Source: Alkalilimnicola sp. S0819 (GTDB lineage: Bacteria > Pseudomonadota > Gammaproteobacteria > Nitrococcales > WHIW01). From it: a stretch of DNA of 64,000 nt. Position 1 is the first letter of the stretch. Each line of letters begins with the position of its first letter. Below, piece after piece: positions 26,164 to 36,676 of this stretch. The notes under the pieces were generated by a model. It did no database searches and had not been told where the DNA came from. It saw nothing but the letters and a program-made list of their open reading frames with translations. The stretch spans positions 62,001 to 126,000 of the forward strand of contig NZ_WHIW01000008.1 of assembly GCF_009295635.1 (NCBI RefSeq). Reading direction: 5' to 3'. Position numbers and translations under genes: made by a program.

Positions 26164-27630
26164 TCAGGCGAGCCTCTTTCGCTCGGTGGATGAACCAATG
26201 TTCATGGCTTCCCTGTACTTTGCCACGGTTCGTCGGGCAACGTTAATGCCTTCGTCCTGAAGGATCTCGGTGAGCTTGCTGTCACTCAAGGGCTTGTCGG
26301 GTGCCTCGGCGGCGATGAGCTTGCGGATGCGTGCGCGGATGGCGGTGGCGGAGCACTCCTGGCCATCGGCGGTGCTGACGTGGCTGGAGAAGAAATACTT
26401 GAACTCCAGCGTGCCCCGCGGGGTGTGCATGTACTTCTGGGTGGTGATGCGCGAGATGGTGGACTCGTGCATCTCCACCTCTTCGGCCACTTCGCGCAGT
26501 ACCAGCGGCTTCATGGCCTCTTCGCCGTGCTCGAAGAAGCCCTGCTGGTGGGCGACGATGAAGCGGGCGACCTTCAGCAGGGTCTCGTGGCGGCTCTGCA
26601 GGCTCTTGAGGAACCAGCGCGCCTCCTGGAGCTGGTCGCGCAGGGTGGCGCTCTCGCCACCCTTGAGCAGGCCGGCGTAGTAGTCGTTGACCCGAATCTT
26701 CGGCAGGGCATCGGTGTTCAGATCCACCTGCCAGACCCCCCGCTGCTTGCGCACGAACACATCCGGAATGACATATTGGGGCGTTTCGTCGCTGATCCGC
26801 GCGCCCGGATGCGGATCCAGGGTCTGGATCAGGGCGACCACCGCCCGCAGGCTGTCCTGGTCGAGCTTCAGGCGGCGCATCAACTGGCTGTATTGGCGCC
26901 CGGCGAGCAGTTCCAGGTGCTTGTCCACCAGCAGCCGCGCTTCGGCGAGCCAGGGGGTGTCGGGGGGCAGGGGCTCGAGCTGCAGCAGCAGCGCTTCGCG
27001 GGGCTCCCGCGCGGCCACCCCCACCGGGTCGAAGCGCTGGACGCGCTGAAGCACCGTTTCCACCTCTTCCGGTTCCACCCGCCACTCGGGGGGCAGGGCC
27101 TGCAGCACCTCCTCGGTGCCGATGTGCAGGTAACCGTCGTCGGCCACCGAGTCGATGAGGATCTCGGCGATATAGCGGTCCTTCTCGGTGAAACCGCACA
27201 GATCCGCCTGCCAGCGCAGGTGCGCGCGCAAGCCGCCCGCGCTGCCGCTCTCGTTGGCGAAGGGGTCGCGGTCGTCGAATTCGGGGCTGCTGTAGCTGGT
27301 GGAGCCGTCGTAGACGTCGTCCCACTGGCTGTCCACCGGCAATTCGTCGGGGATGTGCTCGTTGGGCTCGCTGGTATCCCGGGCGCTGTCCTCCGCGGGC
27401 TCCGGGGCGTCCCGGGCCTCGCGTTCCTCGTCGCGCTCGCGGCTGGACAGTTCCCGGTCCAGGCTGGGCTCGGTGTCTTCCTCCAGCTCCAGCATGACAT
27501 TGGACTCCAGCGCCTGCTGGATCTCCAGCTGCAGGTCCAGGCTGGAGAGCTGCAACAGCCGTATGGCCTGTTGCAGCTGGGGCGTCATGGTGAGCTGCTG
27601 CCCCAGGCGTATTTGCAGACTTTGCTTCAT
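26164..27630 (-). CDS. rpoN: RNA polymerase sigma-54 factor
   Basis: The 488-residue protein has region I (MKQSLQIRLGQQLTMTPQLQ, the activator-responsive part), an acidic region II (about 50-130, many Asp/Glu), the core-binding domain and the C-terminal DNA-binding region with the invariant RpoN box ARRTVAKYRE. It directs transcription of nitrogen, motility and stress genes and needs AAA+ activators. A second in-frame ATG two codons upstream (27636) is equally possible; no ribosome site separates them. Downstream genes hpf and ptsN follow closely. Confidence 0.96.
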   Translation of the reverse strand: MKQSLQIRLGQQLTMTPQLQQAIRLLQLSSLDLQLEIQQALESNVMLELEEDTEPSLDRELSSRERDEEREARDAPEPAEDSARDTSEPNEHIPDELPVDSQWDDVYDGSTSYSSPEFDDRDPFANESGSAGGLRAHLRWQADLCGFTEKDRYIAEILIDSVADDGYLHIGTEEVLQALPPEWRVEPEEVETVLQRVQRFDPVGVAAREPREALLLQLEPLPPDTPWLAEARLLVDKHLELLAGRQYSQLMRRLKLDQDSLRAVVALIQTLDPHPGARISDETPQYVIPDVFVRKQRGVWQVDLNTDALPKIRVNDYYAGLLKGGESATLRDQLQEARWFLKSLQSRHETLLKVARFIVAHQQGFFEHGEEAMKPLVLREVAEEVEMHESTISRITTQKYMHTPRGTLEFKYFFSSHVSTADGQECSATAIRARIRKLIAAEAPDKPLSDSKLTEILQDEGINVARRTVAKYREAMNIGSSTERKRLA

Positions 27631-27636
27631 GCCCAT

Positions 27637-27925
27637 GGGCGTCGGTCGATGCCGCGCGCTGCGTGCCGCTGATTAGTGTGGGATGGGTACATGCTTAGCG
27701 TCCATCGTAGCCTAATTGTCACGGGGCTGGAACGGCGGGCGGGCCGCGCCGGGCCCGGGGAGGCGCTGCCCCCTTCTTTTGGGCCTCTCACCGTCTGGCG
27801 GTTCGCCGCCAAGGCGCGATGGGGCGTCGCCCTGGCCAAGGGTCTGGGCCATTCGTGGCGGGCGCCGCCTCGCCGAGGCGCGCCCGGCTGCCGCAGAGGC
27901 CTCGGGGGGATCGATCCGTGTGCCC
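27637..27925. other. 289-base gap between lptB and rpoN with two hairpins
   Basis: No gene is recognisable. A 6-bp stem with a TTCG loop lies at 27796-27811, and a 10-bp GC-rich stem with one bulged base at 27861-27884; the second lies about 40 bases downstream of the lptB stop and could end the lpt transcript. A weak GTGACA at 27718-27723 (minus strand) may belong to a promoter for rpoN, but I see no convincing -10. Confidence 0.4.
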
Positions 27926-28651
27926 CTAGAGCCGGAAATGCTCCCCCAGGTAGACCTCCTTGACCCGCTGATTGGCCAGCACTTCTTCGGCGCTGCCCTC
28001 GGCGATCACCGCGCCGTCCCCCAGGATATAGGCCCGCTGCACGATGCCCAGGGTCTCGCGCACATTGTGGTCGGTGATCAGCACGCCGATGCCGCGTTCG
28101 GCCAGATGGCGCACGATCTGCTGGATGTCCACCACCGAGATGGGGTCCACGCCGGCGAAAGGCTCATCGAGCAGGATGAAACGCGGGTTGGCGGCCAGCG
28201 CCCGGGCGATTTCCACTCGGCGCCGTTCGCCCCCGGAGAGCGAGATGCCCATTTGATCGCGCAGGTGGGTGACGTGGAATTCCTCCAGCAGCGCGTCCAG
28301 CTCCTGGCGGCGCTGGGCGCGGCTGAGCTCCTTGCGGGTCTCCAGCACGGCCATCAGGTTGTTGGCGACGCTCAACTTGCGGAATACCGAGGCTTCCTGG
28401 GGCAGGTAGCCGATGCCGAGCCGCGCCCGGGTGTGGATGGGCAGGCGGGTGATGTCCTGCCCGTCCAGCACGATGCGCCCGCCGTCGGCGGCGATCAGGC
28501 CGACGATCATGTAGAAGGAGGTGGTCTTGCCGGCGCCGTTGGGGCCCAGCAGGCCGACGATCTCGCCGCTCTGCAGGGCGAAGCTGGCGTCCTTGACCAC
28601 GGTGCGCCCCTTGTAGCGCTTGATCAGGCCTTCGGCGAGCAGGCGGCTCAT
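27926..28651 (-). CDS. lptB: LPS export ABC transporter ATPase LptB
   Basis: The 241-residue ATPase has Walker [10 protein letters not shown] (about 35-43), the Q-loop, the signature [15 protein letters not shown], Walker [14 protein letters not shown] and the switch His in ITDHNV. It powers LptFG extraction of lipopolysaccharide from the inner membrane. It overlaps lptA by 4 bases (ATGA), so lptC-lptA-lptB are one operon. lptF and lptG are not in the window, which is normal. Confidence 0.97.
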   Translation of the reverse strand: MSRLLAEGLIKRYKGRTVVKDASFALQSGEIVGLLGPNGAGKTTSFYMIVGLIAADGGRIVLDGQDITRLPIHTRARLGIGYLPQEASVFRKLSVANNLMAVLETRKELSRAQRRQELDALLEEFHVTHLRDQMGISLSGGERRRVEIARALAANPRFILLDEPFAGVDPISVVDIQQIVRHLAERGIGVLITDHNVRETLGIVQRAYILGDGAVIAEGSAEEVLANQRVKEVYLGEHFRL

Positions 28652-29169
28652 GGCGCGTCGCCCTTGTCATCTTCCTTGGGGAAGAACTTGATGCGGATAC
28701 GCTGGTCTTCGCCCTCGCCGCGCTCGGCCTGCATGCGGTCTTCCTGCACCAGATAGACGATGGTCTCGCCTTCGAACTCGTCCTGGCCCTGGGTGATCAG
28801 GCCGCCCTGGAGCAGACGGACCCGCTCGGGGCCGCTGGCGTAATACTCCATGCGCGGGGCACGGGCCTTGACCGGCAGGGGCTGGTCGTCGGGCAGCTGC
28901 TGGTAGGTGGCGGGGCGGCCGTCCACGTAGGCCTTGTCCAGCTCGCCGCCCTCGGTCTGGTAGACGGTCATCTTGTCGCCGGTGATCTTCAGCGTGCCCT
29001 GGGTGAGGATCACATTGCCGGTGTACACACTCACGCCGCTGACGTTGTCCATCTCGGCGCGGTCGGCTTCCAGTTCGATGGGTTGTTCACGGTCGCTCTC
29101 GAGCGCGCCCGCGGCGAGGGGCAGCGCCAGAACCAGCAGGGCGAGGAGCTTATTGGTCTTCCGGTACAT
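28648..29169 (-). CDS. lptA: LPS transport periplasmic bridge protein LptA
   Basis: The 173-residue protein has a signal peptide ([22 protein letters not shown], cleavage near residue 22) and an OstA/jelly-roll domain with the [20 protein letters not shown] segment. It oligomerises to form the periplasmic bridge carrying LPS from LptC to LptD. The acidic, Lys-rich tail after about residue 155 is longer than in Escherichia coli. It overlaps lptC by 20 bases and lptB by 4. Confidence 0.95.
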   Translation of the reverse strand: MYRKTNKLLALLVLALPLAAGALESDREQPIELEADRAEMDNVSGVSVYTGNVILTQGTLKITGDKMTVYQTEGGELDKAYVDGRPATYQQLPDDQPLPVKARAPRMEYYASGPERVRLLQGGLITQGQDEFEGETIVYLVQEDRMQAERGEGEDQRIRIKFFPKEDDKGDAP

Positions 29170-29719
29170 AGTGTCCCTTTACTTCGGAGAGGAATTCCAC
29201 CCGGTCTTCGGCCACCCAGGCGCGGGCGCCTGTGCCCTGGATACGCGAGACGCCCTGGCGGACTTCGGTGTAGGCGTCGGTCTCGGCGTAGTCGCGGCTG
29301 GGGGTGATGCGCACGTTTTCGGTATCCAGCTCCAGCGGGCGGTTCACGGGGCTTGCCGCCCGGCGCACCGTGACTCTGCCGCGCAACTCCACCCGGTCCT
29401 CGTCGGGCCAGGCGATACCCTGCTCGGCGTGGGCGTGCCAGGTCGCGCCTTCCTCGGGATAGGCCTCCAGGCGCGGCGTGGCCAGCGTCCAGCGGTCATC
29501 CTCGGGGTAGTGGGCGACCCGGGGCGAGTCCACTTGGTAGTCCCAGCGCCCGGTGGCGTCGGTGCTGCGCAGGCGAAAGCCTTCGAAGAAGGCGTCGGGG
29601 ACGCTGACGGCGGCGGCGTCGGCGGCGTCTCGTGATTCGTCGCGGTCACGGGACAGCCACCAGGCCAACGCCACCAGGATGATCAGCGTTACCGCGGGGA
29701 AGAGTCTAGTCCTGCGCAT
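29150..29719 (-). CDS. lptC: LPS export inner-membrane protein LptC
   Basis: The 189-residue bitopic protein has a short cytoplasmic RRTR stretch, one transmembrane helix (about 6-20, PAVTLIILVALAWWL) and a periplasmic jelly-roll domain. It passes LPS from LptB2FG to LptA. I chose the ATG at 29719, which overlaps the kdsC 3' end by 14 bases; an upstream in-frame start would extend further into kdsC and lacks the compact N-terminus expected. Order kdsD-kdsC-lptC-lptA-lptB is the standard gammaproteobacterial operon. Confidence 0.93.
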   Translation of the reverse strand: MRRTRLFPAVTLIILVALAWWLSRDRDESRDAADAAAVSVPDAFFEGFRLRSTDATGRWDYQVDSPRVAHYPEDDRWTLATPRLEAYPEEGATWHAHAEQGIAWPDEDRVELRGRVTVRRAASPVNRPLELDTENVRITPSRDYAETDAYTEVRQGVSRIQGTGARAWVAEDRVEFLSEVKGHYVPEDQ

Positions 29720-30275
29720 AGGCCTGCAGCATAGCGCCCAGCTCGCCCCGGGCAAGCAGGATCAGCTCACAGAGCTCGCGCACCGCCCCTTCGCCACCGG
29801 GTAGGCGGGTCTGCCAATGGCAGTGGGCGGCGAGCCAGGGGTGGGCATTGGGTACGGCCACCGCCAGGCCCACCCGGCGCGCCACCGGCAGGTCGATCAG
29901 ATCGTCGCCAATGTAGGCGCAGTGCTCCGGGGCGAGCGCAAGGCCGCGCAGCAGCGGCTCCAGCGCTTCCCATTTGCGCTGCTTGCCTTGCAGGACGTGC
30001 TGAATACCCAGTTCCTCGGCGCGCCGCTGTACCTGGGGCGAGTTGCGCCCGGTGAGCAGGGCGCGCTCCACGCCCGCCTCGCGCAGCATGCTCAAGCCCT
30101 TGCCGTCGAGGATGTTGAAGGCCTTGTGCAGCTCGCCTTCGGCGCCCATGTTGATGCGCCCGTCGGTGAGCACGCCGTCCACATCCATCACCAGGATCTT
30201 TATGGGGCGGGCGCGCGCGAGCAGCGTTTCATCCACGGCGCCGCAGAAGGCGTGTTCGGTAGGCTCCAAGGTCAT
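29706..30275 (-). CDS. kdsC: 3-deoxy-D-manno-octulosonate-8-phosphate phosphatase
   Basis: The 189-residue HAD-family phosphatase removes phosphate from Kdo-8-phosphate to give Kdo for LPS inner core. Motif I is DVDGVLTDG (nucleophile Asp31, acid/base Asp33), with LLTGR as motif II and GDDLIDLP as motif IV. It is capless and probably tetrameric, as known for KdsC. It begins immediately after the kdsD stop and overlaps lptC. Confidence 0.96.
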   Translation of the reverse strand: MTLEPTEHAFCGAVDETLLARARPIKILVMDVDGVLTDGRINMGAEGELHKAFNILDGKGLSMLREAGVERALLTGRNSPQVQRRAEELGIQHVLQGKQRKWEALEPLLRGLALAPEHCAYIGDDLIDLPVARRVGLAVAVPNAHPWLAAHCHWQTRLPGGEGAVRELCELILLARGELGAMLQAYAQD

Positions 30276-31307
30276 TCAGACCACTCCCGCCCGCAGCAGG
30301 TCGTGCATGTTCAGCACCCCCACCAGTTGCTCATCGGCCACCACCAGCAAGCCGTTGATCTTGTGCCGCTCCATGACCTGCAGGGCTTCGGCGGCGAGCT
30401 GGTCCGGTTGTACCCGCTTGCCGCCGGGGGTCATGACCCGGTGCACCGGGGTGGTGTGCACATCCACCGCGCCGTCCAGGCTGCGGCGCAGATCGCCGTC
30501 GGTGAACACGCCCACGGGGCGGCCGTCGGCATCCAGCACCGCGGTCATGCCCAGGCCCTTGCGGCTCATCTCCAGCAGGGCTTCGCGCAGCGGCGCGTCG
30601 GCACTGATGCGGGGGATTCGCTCGCCGGTGTGCATCACATCTTCAATGAGCAGCAGCAGGCGCCGGCCCAGGCGCCCGCCGGGGTGGGAGCGGGCGAAGT
30701 CCTCGGCGGTGAAGCCACGCGCCTCCAGCAGGGACACGGCCAGGGCATCGCCCATGGCGAGCGCCGCCGTGGTGCTGGAGGTGGGCGCCAGCCCCAGGGG
30801 ACAGGCTTCTTCGCGCACCGACACGTCCAGGTGTTCGTCGGCGGCGCGGGCCAGCCGGGAGTTGGGCTTGCCGGTCATGGCGATCAGCGGCACGCCCAGG
30901 CGCTTGATCAGCGGCAGAATGGTGGTGATCTCGTCGGTTTCCCCGGAGTTGGACAGGGCCAGCACCACGTCCTCGGGGGTGATCATGCCCAGATCGCCGT
31001 GGCTCGCCTCTCCCGGATGGAGGAAGAAGGCCGGCGTGCCGGTGCTCGCCAGCGTGGCGGCGATCTTGTTGCCGATATGGCCGGATTTGCCCATGCCGGT
31101 GACCACCACGCGGCCGCGACACGCGAGCATGAGGCGGCAGGCACGGGTGAAGTGCGCATCGATGCGGGCCTTCAGGTCGGCGATGGCGCCGGCTTCGGTG
31201 TCCAGCACGGCGAGCGCCAGACGGCGCAGGGCGTCGTCGTCCACCCGGTCGTGGTGGGCCTGCTCGCGGCGGTAGACCTTGCCTTGGGAGGCGTCGCTGT
31301 CGTTCAT
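30276..31307 (-). CDS. kdsD: Arabinose-5-phosphate isomerase (KpsF/GutQ family)
   Basis: The 343-residue enzyme converts ribulose-5-phosphate to arabinose-5-phosphate, the first committed step to Kdo. It has a SIS domain (about 50-190, with GMGKSGHIGNKIAATLASTG and the SNSGET motif) followed by two CBS domains (about 220-335). The ATG at 31307 gives MNDSDAS; a longer frame exists upstream but would cover the promoter region. The N-terminal extension is about 15 residues longer than in E. coli. It is the first gene of a long minus-strand run. Confidence 0.95.
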   Translation of the reverse strand: MNDSDASQGKVYRREQAHHDRVDDDALRRLALAVLDTEAGAIADLKARIDAHFTRACRLMLACRGRVVVTGMGKSGHIGNKIAATLASTGTPAFFLHPGEASHGDLGMITPEDVVLALSNSGETDEITTILPLIKRLGVPLIAMTGKPNSRLARAADEHLDVSVREEACPLGLAPTSSTTAALAMGDALAVSLLEARGFTAEDFARSHPGGRLGRRLLLLIEDVMHTGERIPRISADAPLREALLEMSRKGLGMTAVLDADGRPVGVFTDGDLRRSLDGAVDVHTTPVHRVMTPGGKRVQPDQLAAEALQVMERHKINGLLVVADEQLVGVLNMHDLLRAGVV

Positions 31308-31349
31308 GGAAACCCTGGTTGCGGTGCCTGCAAAATGCACTGGACACCT

Positions 31350-31378
31350 ATTGGAAACCAGTGGGCCGAACATGGCAA
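31350..31378 (-). promoter_or_regulatory. Candidate sigma-70 promoter for kdsD-kdsC-lptCAB
   Basis: On the minus strand TTGCCA (31373-31378) is followed after 17 bases by TCCAAT (31350-31355), with 5/6 and 4/6 matches to consensus. It lies about 45 bases upstream of the kdsD ATG and faces away from the mlaF promoter. Confidence 0.45.
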
Positions 31379-31407
31379 TGTTGGCGGGCTGTTCCGGGGC
31401 GGTCGGT

Positions 31408-31436
31408 TTGACTCCCTCGGGGGGGTGCCGGATACT
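31408..31436 (+). promoter_or_regulatory. Candidate sigma-70 promoter for the mla operon
   Basis: TTGACT (31408-31413, 5/6) and GATACT (31431-31436, 4/6) are separated by 17 bases, about 50 bases before the chosen mlaF ATG. Confidence 0.55.
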
Positions 31437-31486
31437 GGCCCGTCATTTTCCCCATGGTGGATTGCCGGGCGGTGGAAGCCTTTTCG

Positions 31487-32302
31487 ATGAGCACGGGCGC
31501 GCAAGCCAATGATGTGCTGGTGGAGATTCGCGGCCTGCGTTTTTCCCGCGGCAAGCGGGTAATTTTCGACGACATCGACCTGGATATCCGCCGCGGCGAG
31601 CTTACCGTGATCATGGGCCCCAGCGGCACCGGCAAGACCACGTTGCTGCGCCTGATCGGCGGCCAGCTCAAACCCCAGGCGGGCAGTATCCGGGTGGACG
31701 GCGAGCGGGTCGACACCCTGGGGCGCGCGGCCCTGTACCGGCTGCGCCGACGCATGGGGATGCTGTTCCAGAGCGGGGCGCTGTTCACGCATATGGATGT
31801 GTTCGAGAACGTGGCCTTTCCCCTGCGCGAGCATACACGCCTGCCCGAGCCGCTGATCGAGCAGCTGGTGCTGATGAAGCTCGAGGCCGTGGGGCTGCGC
31901 GGCGCGCGGCGGCTGCGCCCGGCGGAGCTCTCCGGCGGCATGGCGCGGCGGGTGGCGCTGGCGCGGGCCATCGCCCTGGACCCCATGATGGTGATGTACG
32001 ACGAGCCCTTCACCGGCCAGGACCCCATTTCCATGGGCGTGCTGGTGGAGCTGATCCGCCGGCTCAACGACGCGCTGGGTCTGAGCAGTGTCGTGGTCTC
32101 CCATGATGTGGCCGAGGCCGCCGGTATCGCCGATCGCATACACCTGATCTCCGACGGGCGGGTGGTGGAGTCCGGCACACCGGAGTCCCTGCGCGCTTCG
32201 AAGTCGGCCTGGGTGCGTCAGTTCATGGACGGCCTGCCCGACGGGCCGGTGCCTTTTCATTACCCGGCGCCCGCCTACGAAGAAGAGGCGCTGGGGCGAT
32301 GA
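31487..32302 (+). CDS. mlaF: Phospholipid ABC transporter ATP-binding protein MlaF
   Basis: The 271-residue ATPase carries Walker [10 protein letters not shown], signature [14 protein letters not shown], Walker [10 protein letters not shown] and the switch SHDV. With MlaE, MlaD and MlaB it forms the inner-membrane complex that moves phospholipids between inner membrane and periplasmic MlaC to maintain outer-membrane asymmetry. The ATG at 31487 (MSTGAQAND) has GGAAG 8 bases upstream; an ATG at 31454 would add 11 residues. The C-terminal ~30 residues extend past the ATPase fold, as in MlaF where the tail contacts its partner subunit. It overlaps mlaE by 4 bases. Confidence 0.95.
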   Translation: MSTGAQANDVLVEIRGLRFSRGKRVIFDDIDLDIRRGELTVIMGPSGTGKTTLLRLIGGQLKPQAGSIRVDGERVDTLGRAALYRLRRRMGMLFQSGALFTHMDVFENVAFPLREHTRLPEPLIEQLVLMKLEAVGLRGARRLRPAELSGGMARRVALARAIALDPMMVMYDEPFTGQDPISMGVLVELIRRLNDALGLSSVVVSHDVAEAAGIADRIHLISDGRVVESGTPESLRASKSAWVRQFMDGLPDGPVPFHYPAPAYEEEALGR

Positions 32303-33075
32303 TCGGGCGCCTGGCGGCTCTGGGGGCGCTCACCCTGGCAAGCCTGGCGGGTCTGGGCCGGGCCACGCTGTTTCTGGGGCGATTGCTGCTGGGCCTGGGC
32401 GAGGTGTTGCGCCGGCCCGCCCTGGTGCTGCGCCAGGTGCACGCGGTGGGGGTGCTCTCGCTGCCGATCATCGTGGTGGCGGGGCTGTTCGTGGGCATGG
32501 TGCTGGGGCTGCAGGGCTACCGCACGCTGGTGGATTTCGGTGCCGAGCAGTCCCTGGGCGTGCTGGTGGCGCTCTCACTGGTGCGCGAACTCGGGCCGGT
32601 GGTTACCGCCTTGCTGTTCGCCGGCCGCGCCGGTTCGGCGCTGACCGCGGAGATCGGCCTGATGAAGGCCACCGAGCAGCTCTCGGGCATGGAAATGATG
32701 GCGGTGGACCCGGAGCGCCGGGTGGCCGCGCCGCGCCTGCTGGCGGGTTTCATCGCCATGCCCTTGCTGGCGGCGCTCTTCAGCTTCGTCGGGGTGCTCG
32801 GCGGCTACGGCATCGGAACCGGGGTGCTGGGCGTGGACAGCGGCTCTTTCTGGTCGCAGATGCAGAGCGCAGTGGCCTTCAGCGGGGATATTCTCAACGG
32901 CGTGATCAAGAGCGTGGTCTTCGGGCTGGTGGTGACCTGGATCGCCGTGTTCCAGGGTTATGATGCGGTGCCCACCTCGGAGGGCGTGGCCAACGCCACC
33001 ACCCGCACCGTGGTGTACGCCTCCCTCGCTGTGCTGGGCATGGACTTCGTGCTCACCGCTTTGATGTTCGGTTGA
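32299..33075 (+). CDS. mlaE: Phospholipid ABC transporter permease MlaE
   Basis: The 258-residue permease has an N-terminal amphipathic/reentrant helix and five or so membrane segments, with the MlaE family motif region [21 protein letters not shown] and the [13 protein letters not shown] coupling loop that engages MlaF. It forms a homodimer in the inner membrane. Start and stop overlap neighbours as expected for an operon (ATGA with mlaF). Confidence 0.96.
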   Translation: MIGRLAALGALTLASLAGLGRATLFLGRLLLGLGEVLRRPALVLRQVHAVGVLSLPIIVVAGLFVGMVLGLQGYRTLVDFGAEQSLGVLVALSLVRELGPVVTALLFAGRAGSALTAEIGLMKATEQLSGMEMMAVDPERRVAAPRLLAGFIAMPLLAALFSFVGVLGGYGIGTGVLGVDSGSFWSQMQSAVAFSGDILNGVIKSVVFGLVVTWIAVFQGYDAVPTSEGVANATTRTVVYASLAVLGMDFVLTALMFG

Positions 33076-33100
33076 TTACTGTCTCCTGAAGGAAGACGCA

Positions 33101-33565
33101 ATGGCTAACTCGCGGGCAATGGAAATCGGCGTCGGGCTGTTCGTGGTGATCGGTCTGGCGGCCCTGTTCGGGCTGGCGATGAAGGTGAGCGGTTTCACCG
33201 GCTTCAGCGGCGAGCCCTCGTACCGGGTGGAGGCGCGCTTTCAGAACATCGGCGGGCTGAAGGTGCAGGCGCCGGTGACCATGGCGGGGGTGCGGGTCGG
33301 CCGGGTGGCAGCCATCGATCTGGACGAGCGCAGCTTCGAGGCACGGGTTCAGCTGGATATCGCCCGCCGCTTCGACCAACTGCCCGAGGACACCAGTGCC
33401 AGCATCCTCACCTCCGGCCTGCTCGGCGAGCAGTACGTGGGGCTGGAGCCGGGCGGCATGGATCTGTACCTGCAGGACGGGGACGAGATCACCCTCACCC
33501 AGTCGGCGCTGGTGCTGGAGAAGATCATCGGTCAGTTCCTGTTTCAGCAGGCCGAGGGACAATAA
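33101..33565 (+). CDS. mlaD: Outer-membrane lipid asymmetry protein MlaD (MCE domain)
   Basis: The 154-residue protein has one N-terminal transmembrane helix (about 8-28, IGVGLFVVIGLAALFGLAMKV) and a single MCE domain (about 40-118) with GLKVQAPVTMAGVRVGRV and LTSGLLGEQYVGL. It forms a hexameric ring on MlaE through which lipids pass to MlaC. The length is near that of other gammaproteobacterial MlaD. GGAAG precedes the ATG. Confidence 0.96.
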   Translation: MANSRAMEIGVGLFVVIGLAALFGLAMKVSGFTGFSGEPSYRVEARFQNIGGLKVQAPVTMAGVRVGRVAAIDLDERSFEARVQLDIARRFDQLPEDTSASILTSGLLGEQYVGLEPGGMDLYLQDGDEITLTQSALVLEKIIGQFLFQQAEGQ

Positions 33566-33577
33566 GGAGGTTTTCCG

Positions 33578-34189
33578 ATGAAGCGCGTGTTTTGGCTGTT
33601 GCTGTCGCTGCTGCTCGCCGCGGCCCCGGCGCAGGCGCAGGAGACGGCGCCCGATGCGCTGGTGCGGGATACCGCCGAGCGCATGCTGGAGGTGCTGCGT
33701 GAGCGCCGGGGCGAGTTGGATGAGCGCCCGCAGATGGTCTTCGATCTGGTCGAGGAGATCGTGCTGCCGCACTTCGACTTCGAGCTGATGAGCCGCTACG
33801 TGCTGGCGCGAAACTGGCGCGGTGCCAGCGACGAGCAGCGCTCGCGCTTCGTGGAGGAATTCCGCCATTTGTTGGTGCGCACCTACGCCACCTCGCTGGC
33901 GGAGTACTCCGGGCAGCGCATCGAATACCTGCCCTTGCGCGGCGACCCGGCGCGGGGCCGGGTGACGGTGAGTACCGTAATCAAGCAAAATGGGGGCGGG
34001 CCGGATATCCCGGTGGATTACAATCTGCGTCGCACCGAATCGGGCTGGAAGGTGTTCGATGTGATCATCGAGGGCCTGAGCCTGGTGCAGAACTACCGCG
34101 GCTCCTTCGCCAGTGCGATCCGCCGCCAGGGCCTGGACGGGCTGATCGACGACCTGGCCGCGCGCAACGCCAACCGCCGCGACGCATGA
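33578..34189 (+). CDS. mlaC: Periplasmic phospholipid-binding protein MlaC
   Basis: The 203-residue protein has a clear signal peptide (MKRVFWLLLSLLLAAAPAQA, cleavage near residue 20) and the Tol-Tol-Ttg2 domain with VLPHFDFELMSRYVLARNW and a C-terminal NYRGSFA segment. It shuttles phospholipid between the MlaA-porin complex and MlaD. AAGGAGG lies just before its ATG. It overlaps mlaB by 4 bases. Confidence 0.96.
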   Translation: MKRVFWLLLSLLLAAAPAQAQETAPDALVRDTAERMLEVLRERRGELDERPQMVFDLVEEIVLPHFDFELMSRYVLARNWRGASDEQRSRFVEEFRHLLVRTYATSLAEYSGQRIEYLPLRGDPARGRVTVSTVIKQNGGGPDIPVDYNLRRTESGWKVFDVIIEGLSLVQNYRGSFASAIRRQGLDGLIDDLAARNANRRDA

Positions 34190-34502
34190 GCGCGGCGCGG
34201 TTGGCATGGGGCGAGGGCGGGAGCTGTGCGCTGAGCGGGGAGCTCAGCGTGGAGAGCGTGCCCGGGCTGTGGGCCCGGGGCGATGAGCTTTGGCGCCGAG
34301 GCCCGGAGCTGGTGTTGGATCTGTCCGGCGTGCGGCGCTCGGACAGCGCGGGGCTTGCGCTGCTGGCCGAGTGGACGCGCCAGGCACGCCAACACGGGCT
34401 GAGCCTTCACTATCGCGGCATGCCCGAGCAGATGCGCGCCCTGGCCCGGGTCAGCGGTCTGGAGCGGCTGCTGCCATTGGAAACGAACAACTGCGGAGAG
34501 TG

Positions 34503-34503
<1 letters not shown>
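34186..34503 (+). CDS. mlaB: STAS-domain protein MlaB
   Basis: The 105-residue STAS protein has the strand-helix core LVLDLSGVRRSDSAGLALLAEW, with the Asp-Ser pair found in MlaB-type STAS domains. It binds MlaF and is needed for stability and activity of the transporter. The N-terminus overlaps mlaC (ATGA) and the stop overlaps the next ATG. Confidence 0.92.
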
Positions 34504-36027
<1,524 letters not shown>

Positions 36028-36040
36028 CGACGAGCGAATC

Positions 36041-36676
36041 ATGGCTGATAGTCTCACCATCGCCCTGTCCAAGGGGCGTATCCTGCAGGAAACCCTGCCG
36101 CTGCTGGCCCACGCCGGCATCGAACTCACCGAAGATCCGGACGCCAGCCGCAAGCTGGTGCTGGAGACCACCCAGCCTGGAGTGAAGGTGGTGGTGGTGC
36201 GCGCCACCGACGTGCCTACCTACGTGGAGCATGGCGGGGCCGACGTCGGGGTCGCCGGCAAGGACGTGCTCATGGAGTACGGCAGCCGAGGCCTCTACGA
36301 GCCGCTGGATCTGCGCATCGCCCGCTGCAAGCTCATGGTGGCCGGGCGCCCCGATGCGGCTCAGCCGCGCCGGCCGCGGGTGGCCACCAAGTTCGTCAAT
36401 ATCGCCCGGCGCTACTACGCCGGGCAGGGCCGCCAGGCCGAGCTGATCAAGCTCTACGGTTCCATGGAGCTTGCCCCGCTGGTGGGCATGGCCGATCTGA
36501 TCGTCGACCTGGTGGACACCGGCAACACCCTGCGCGCCAACGGTCTGGAGCCGTTGGAGCACATCGCCGACATCAGCTCCCGGCTGGTGGTCAACAAGGC
36601 TTCCATGAAGGTCAAGCATCGCCCGCTCAAGGCGCTGATCGGCCAGCTGCGCGAAGCCGTGGAAGGAGGACAGTAA
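36041..36676 (+). CDS. hisG: ATP phosphoribosyltransferase catalytic subunit, short form
   Basis: The 211-residue HisG catalyses condensation of ATP and PRPP, the first step of histidine synthesis. The two periplasmic-binding-like lobes and the PRPP site [17 protein letters not shown] are present, but the C-terminal regulatory domain of long HisG is missing. This HisG-S class requires HisZ, which is not in the window. The ATG at 36041 is 13 bases after murA. The stop overlaps hisD by 1 base. Confidence 0.95.
   Translation: MADSLTIALSKGRILQETLPLLAHAGIELTEDPDASRKLVLETTQPGVKVVVVRATDVPTYVEHGGADVGVAGKDVLMEYGSRGLYEPLDLRIARCKLMVAGRPDAAQPRRPRVATKFVNIARRYYAGQGRQAELIKLYGSMELAPLVGMADLIVDLVDTGNTLRANGLEPLEHIADISSRLVVNKASMKVKHRPLKALIGQLREAVEGGQ

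Noticed and set aside
29817-31490. 557-codon plus-strand frame opposite kdsC-kdsD
   Set aside because: It is antisense to well-supported genes and yields low-complexity Gly/His/Gln-rich sequence.
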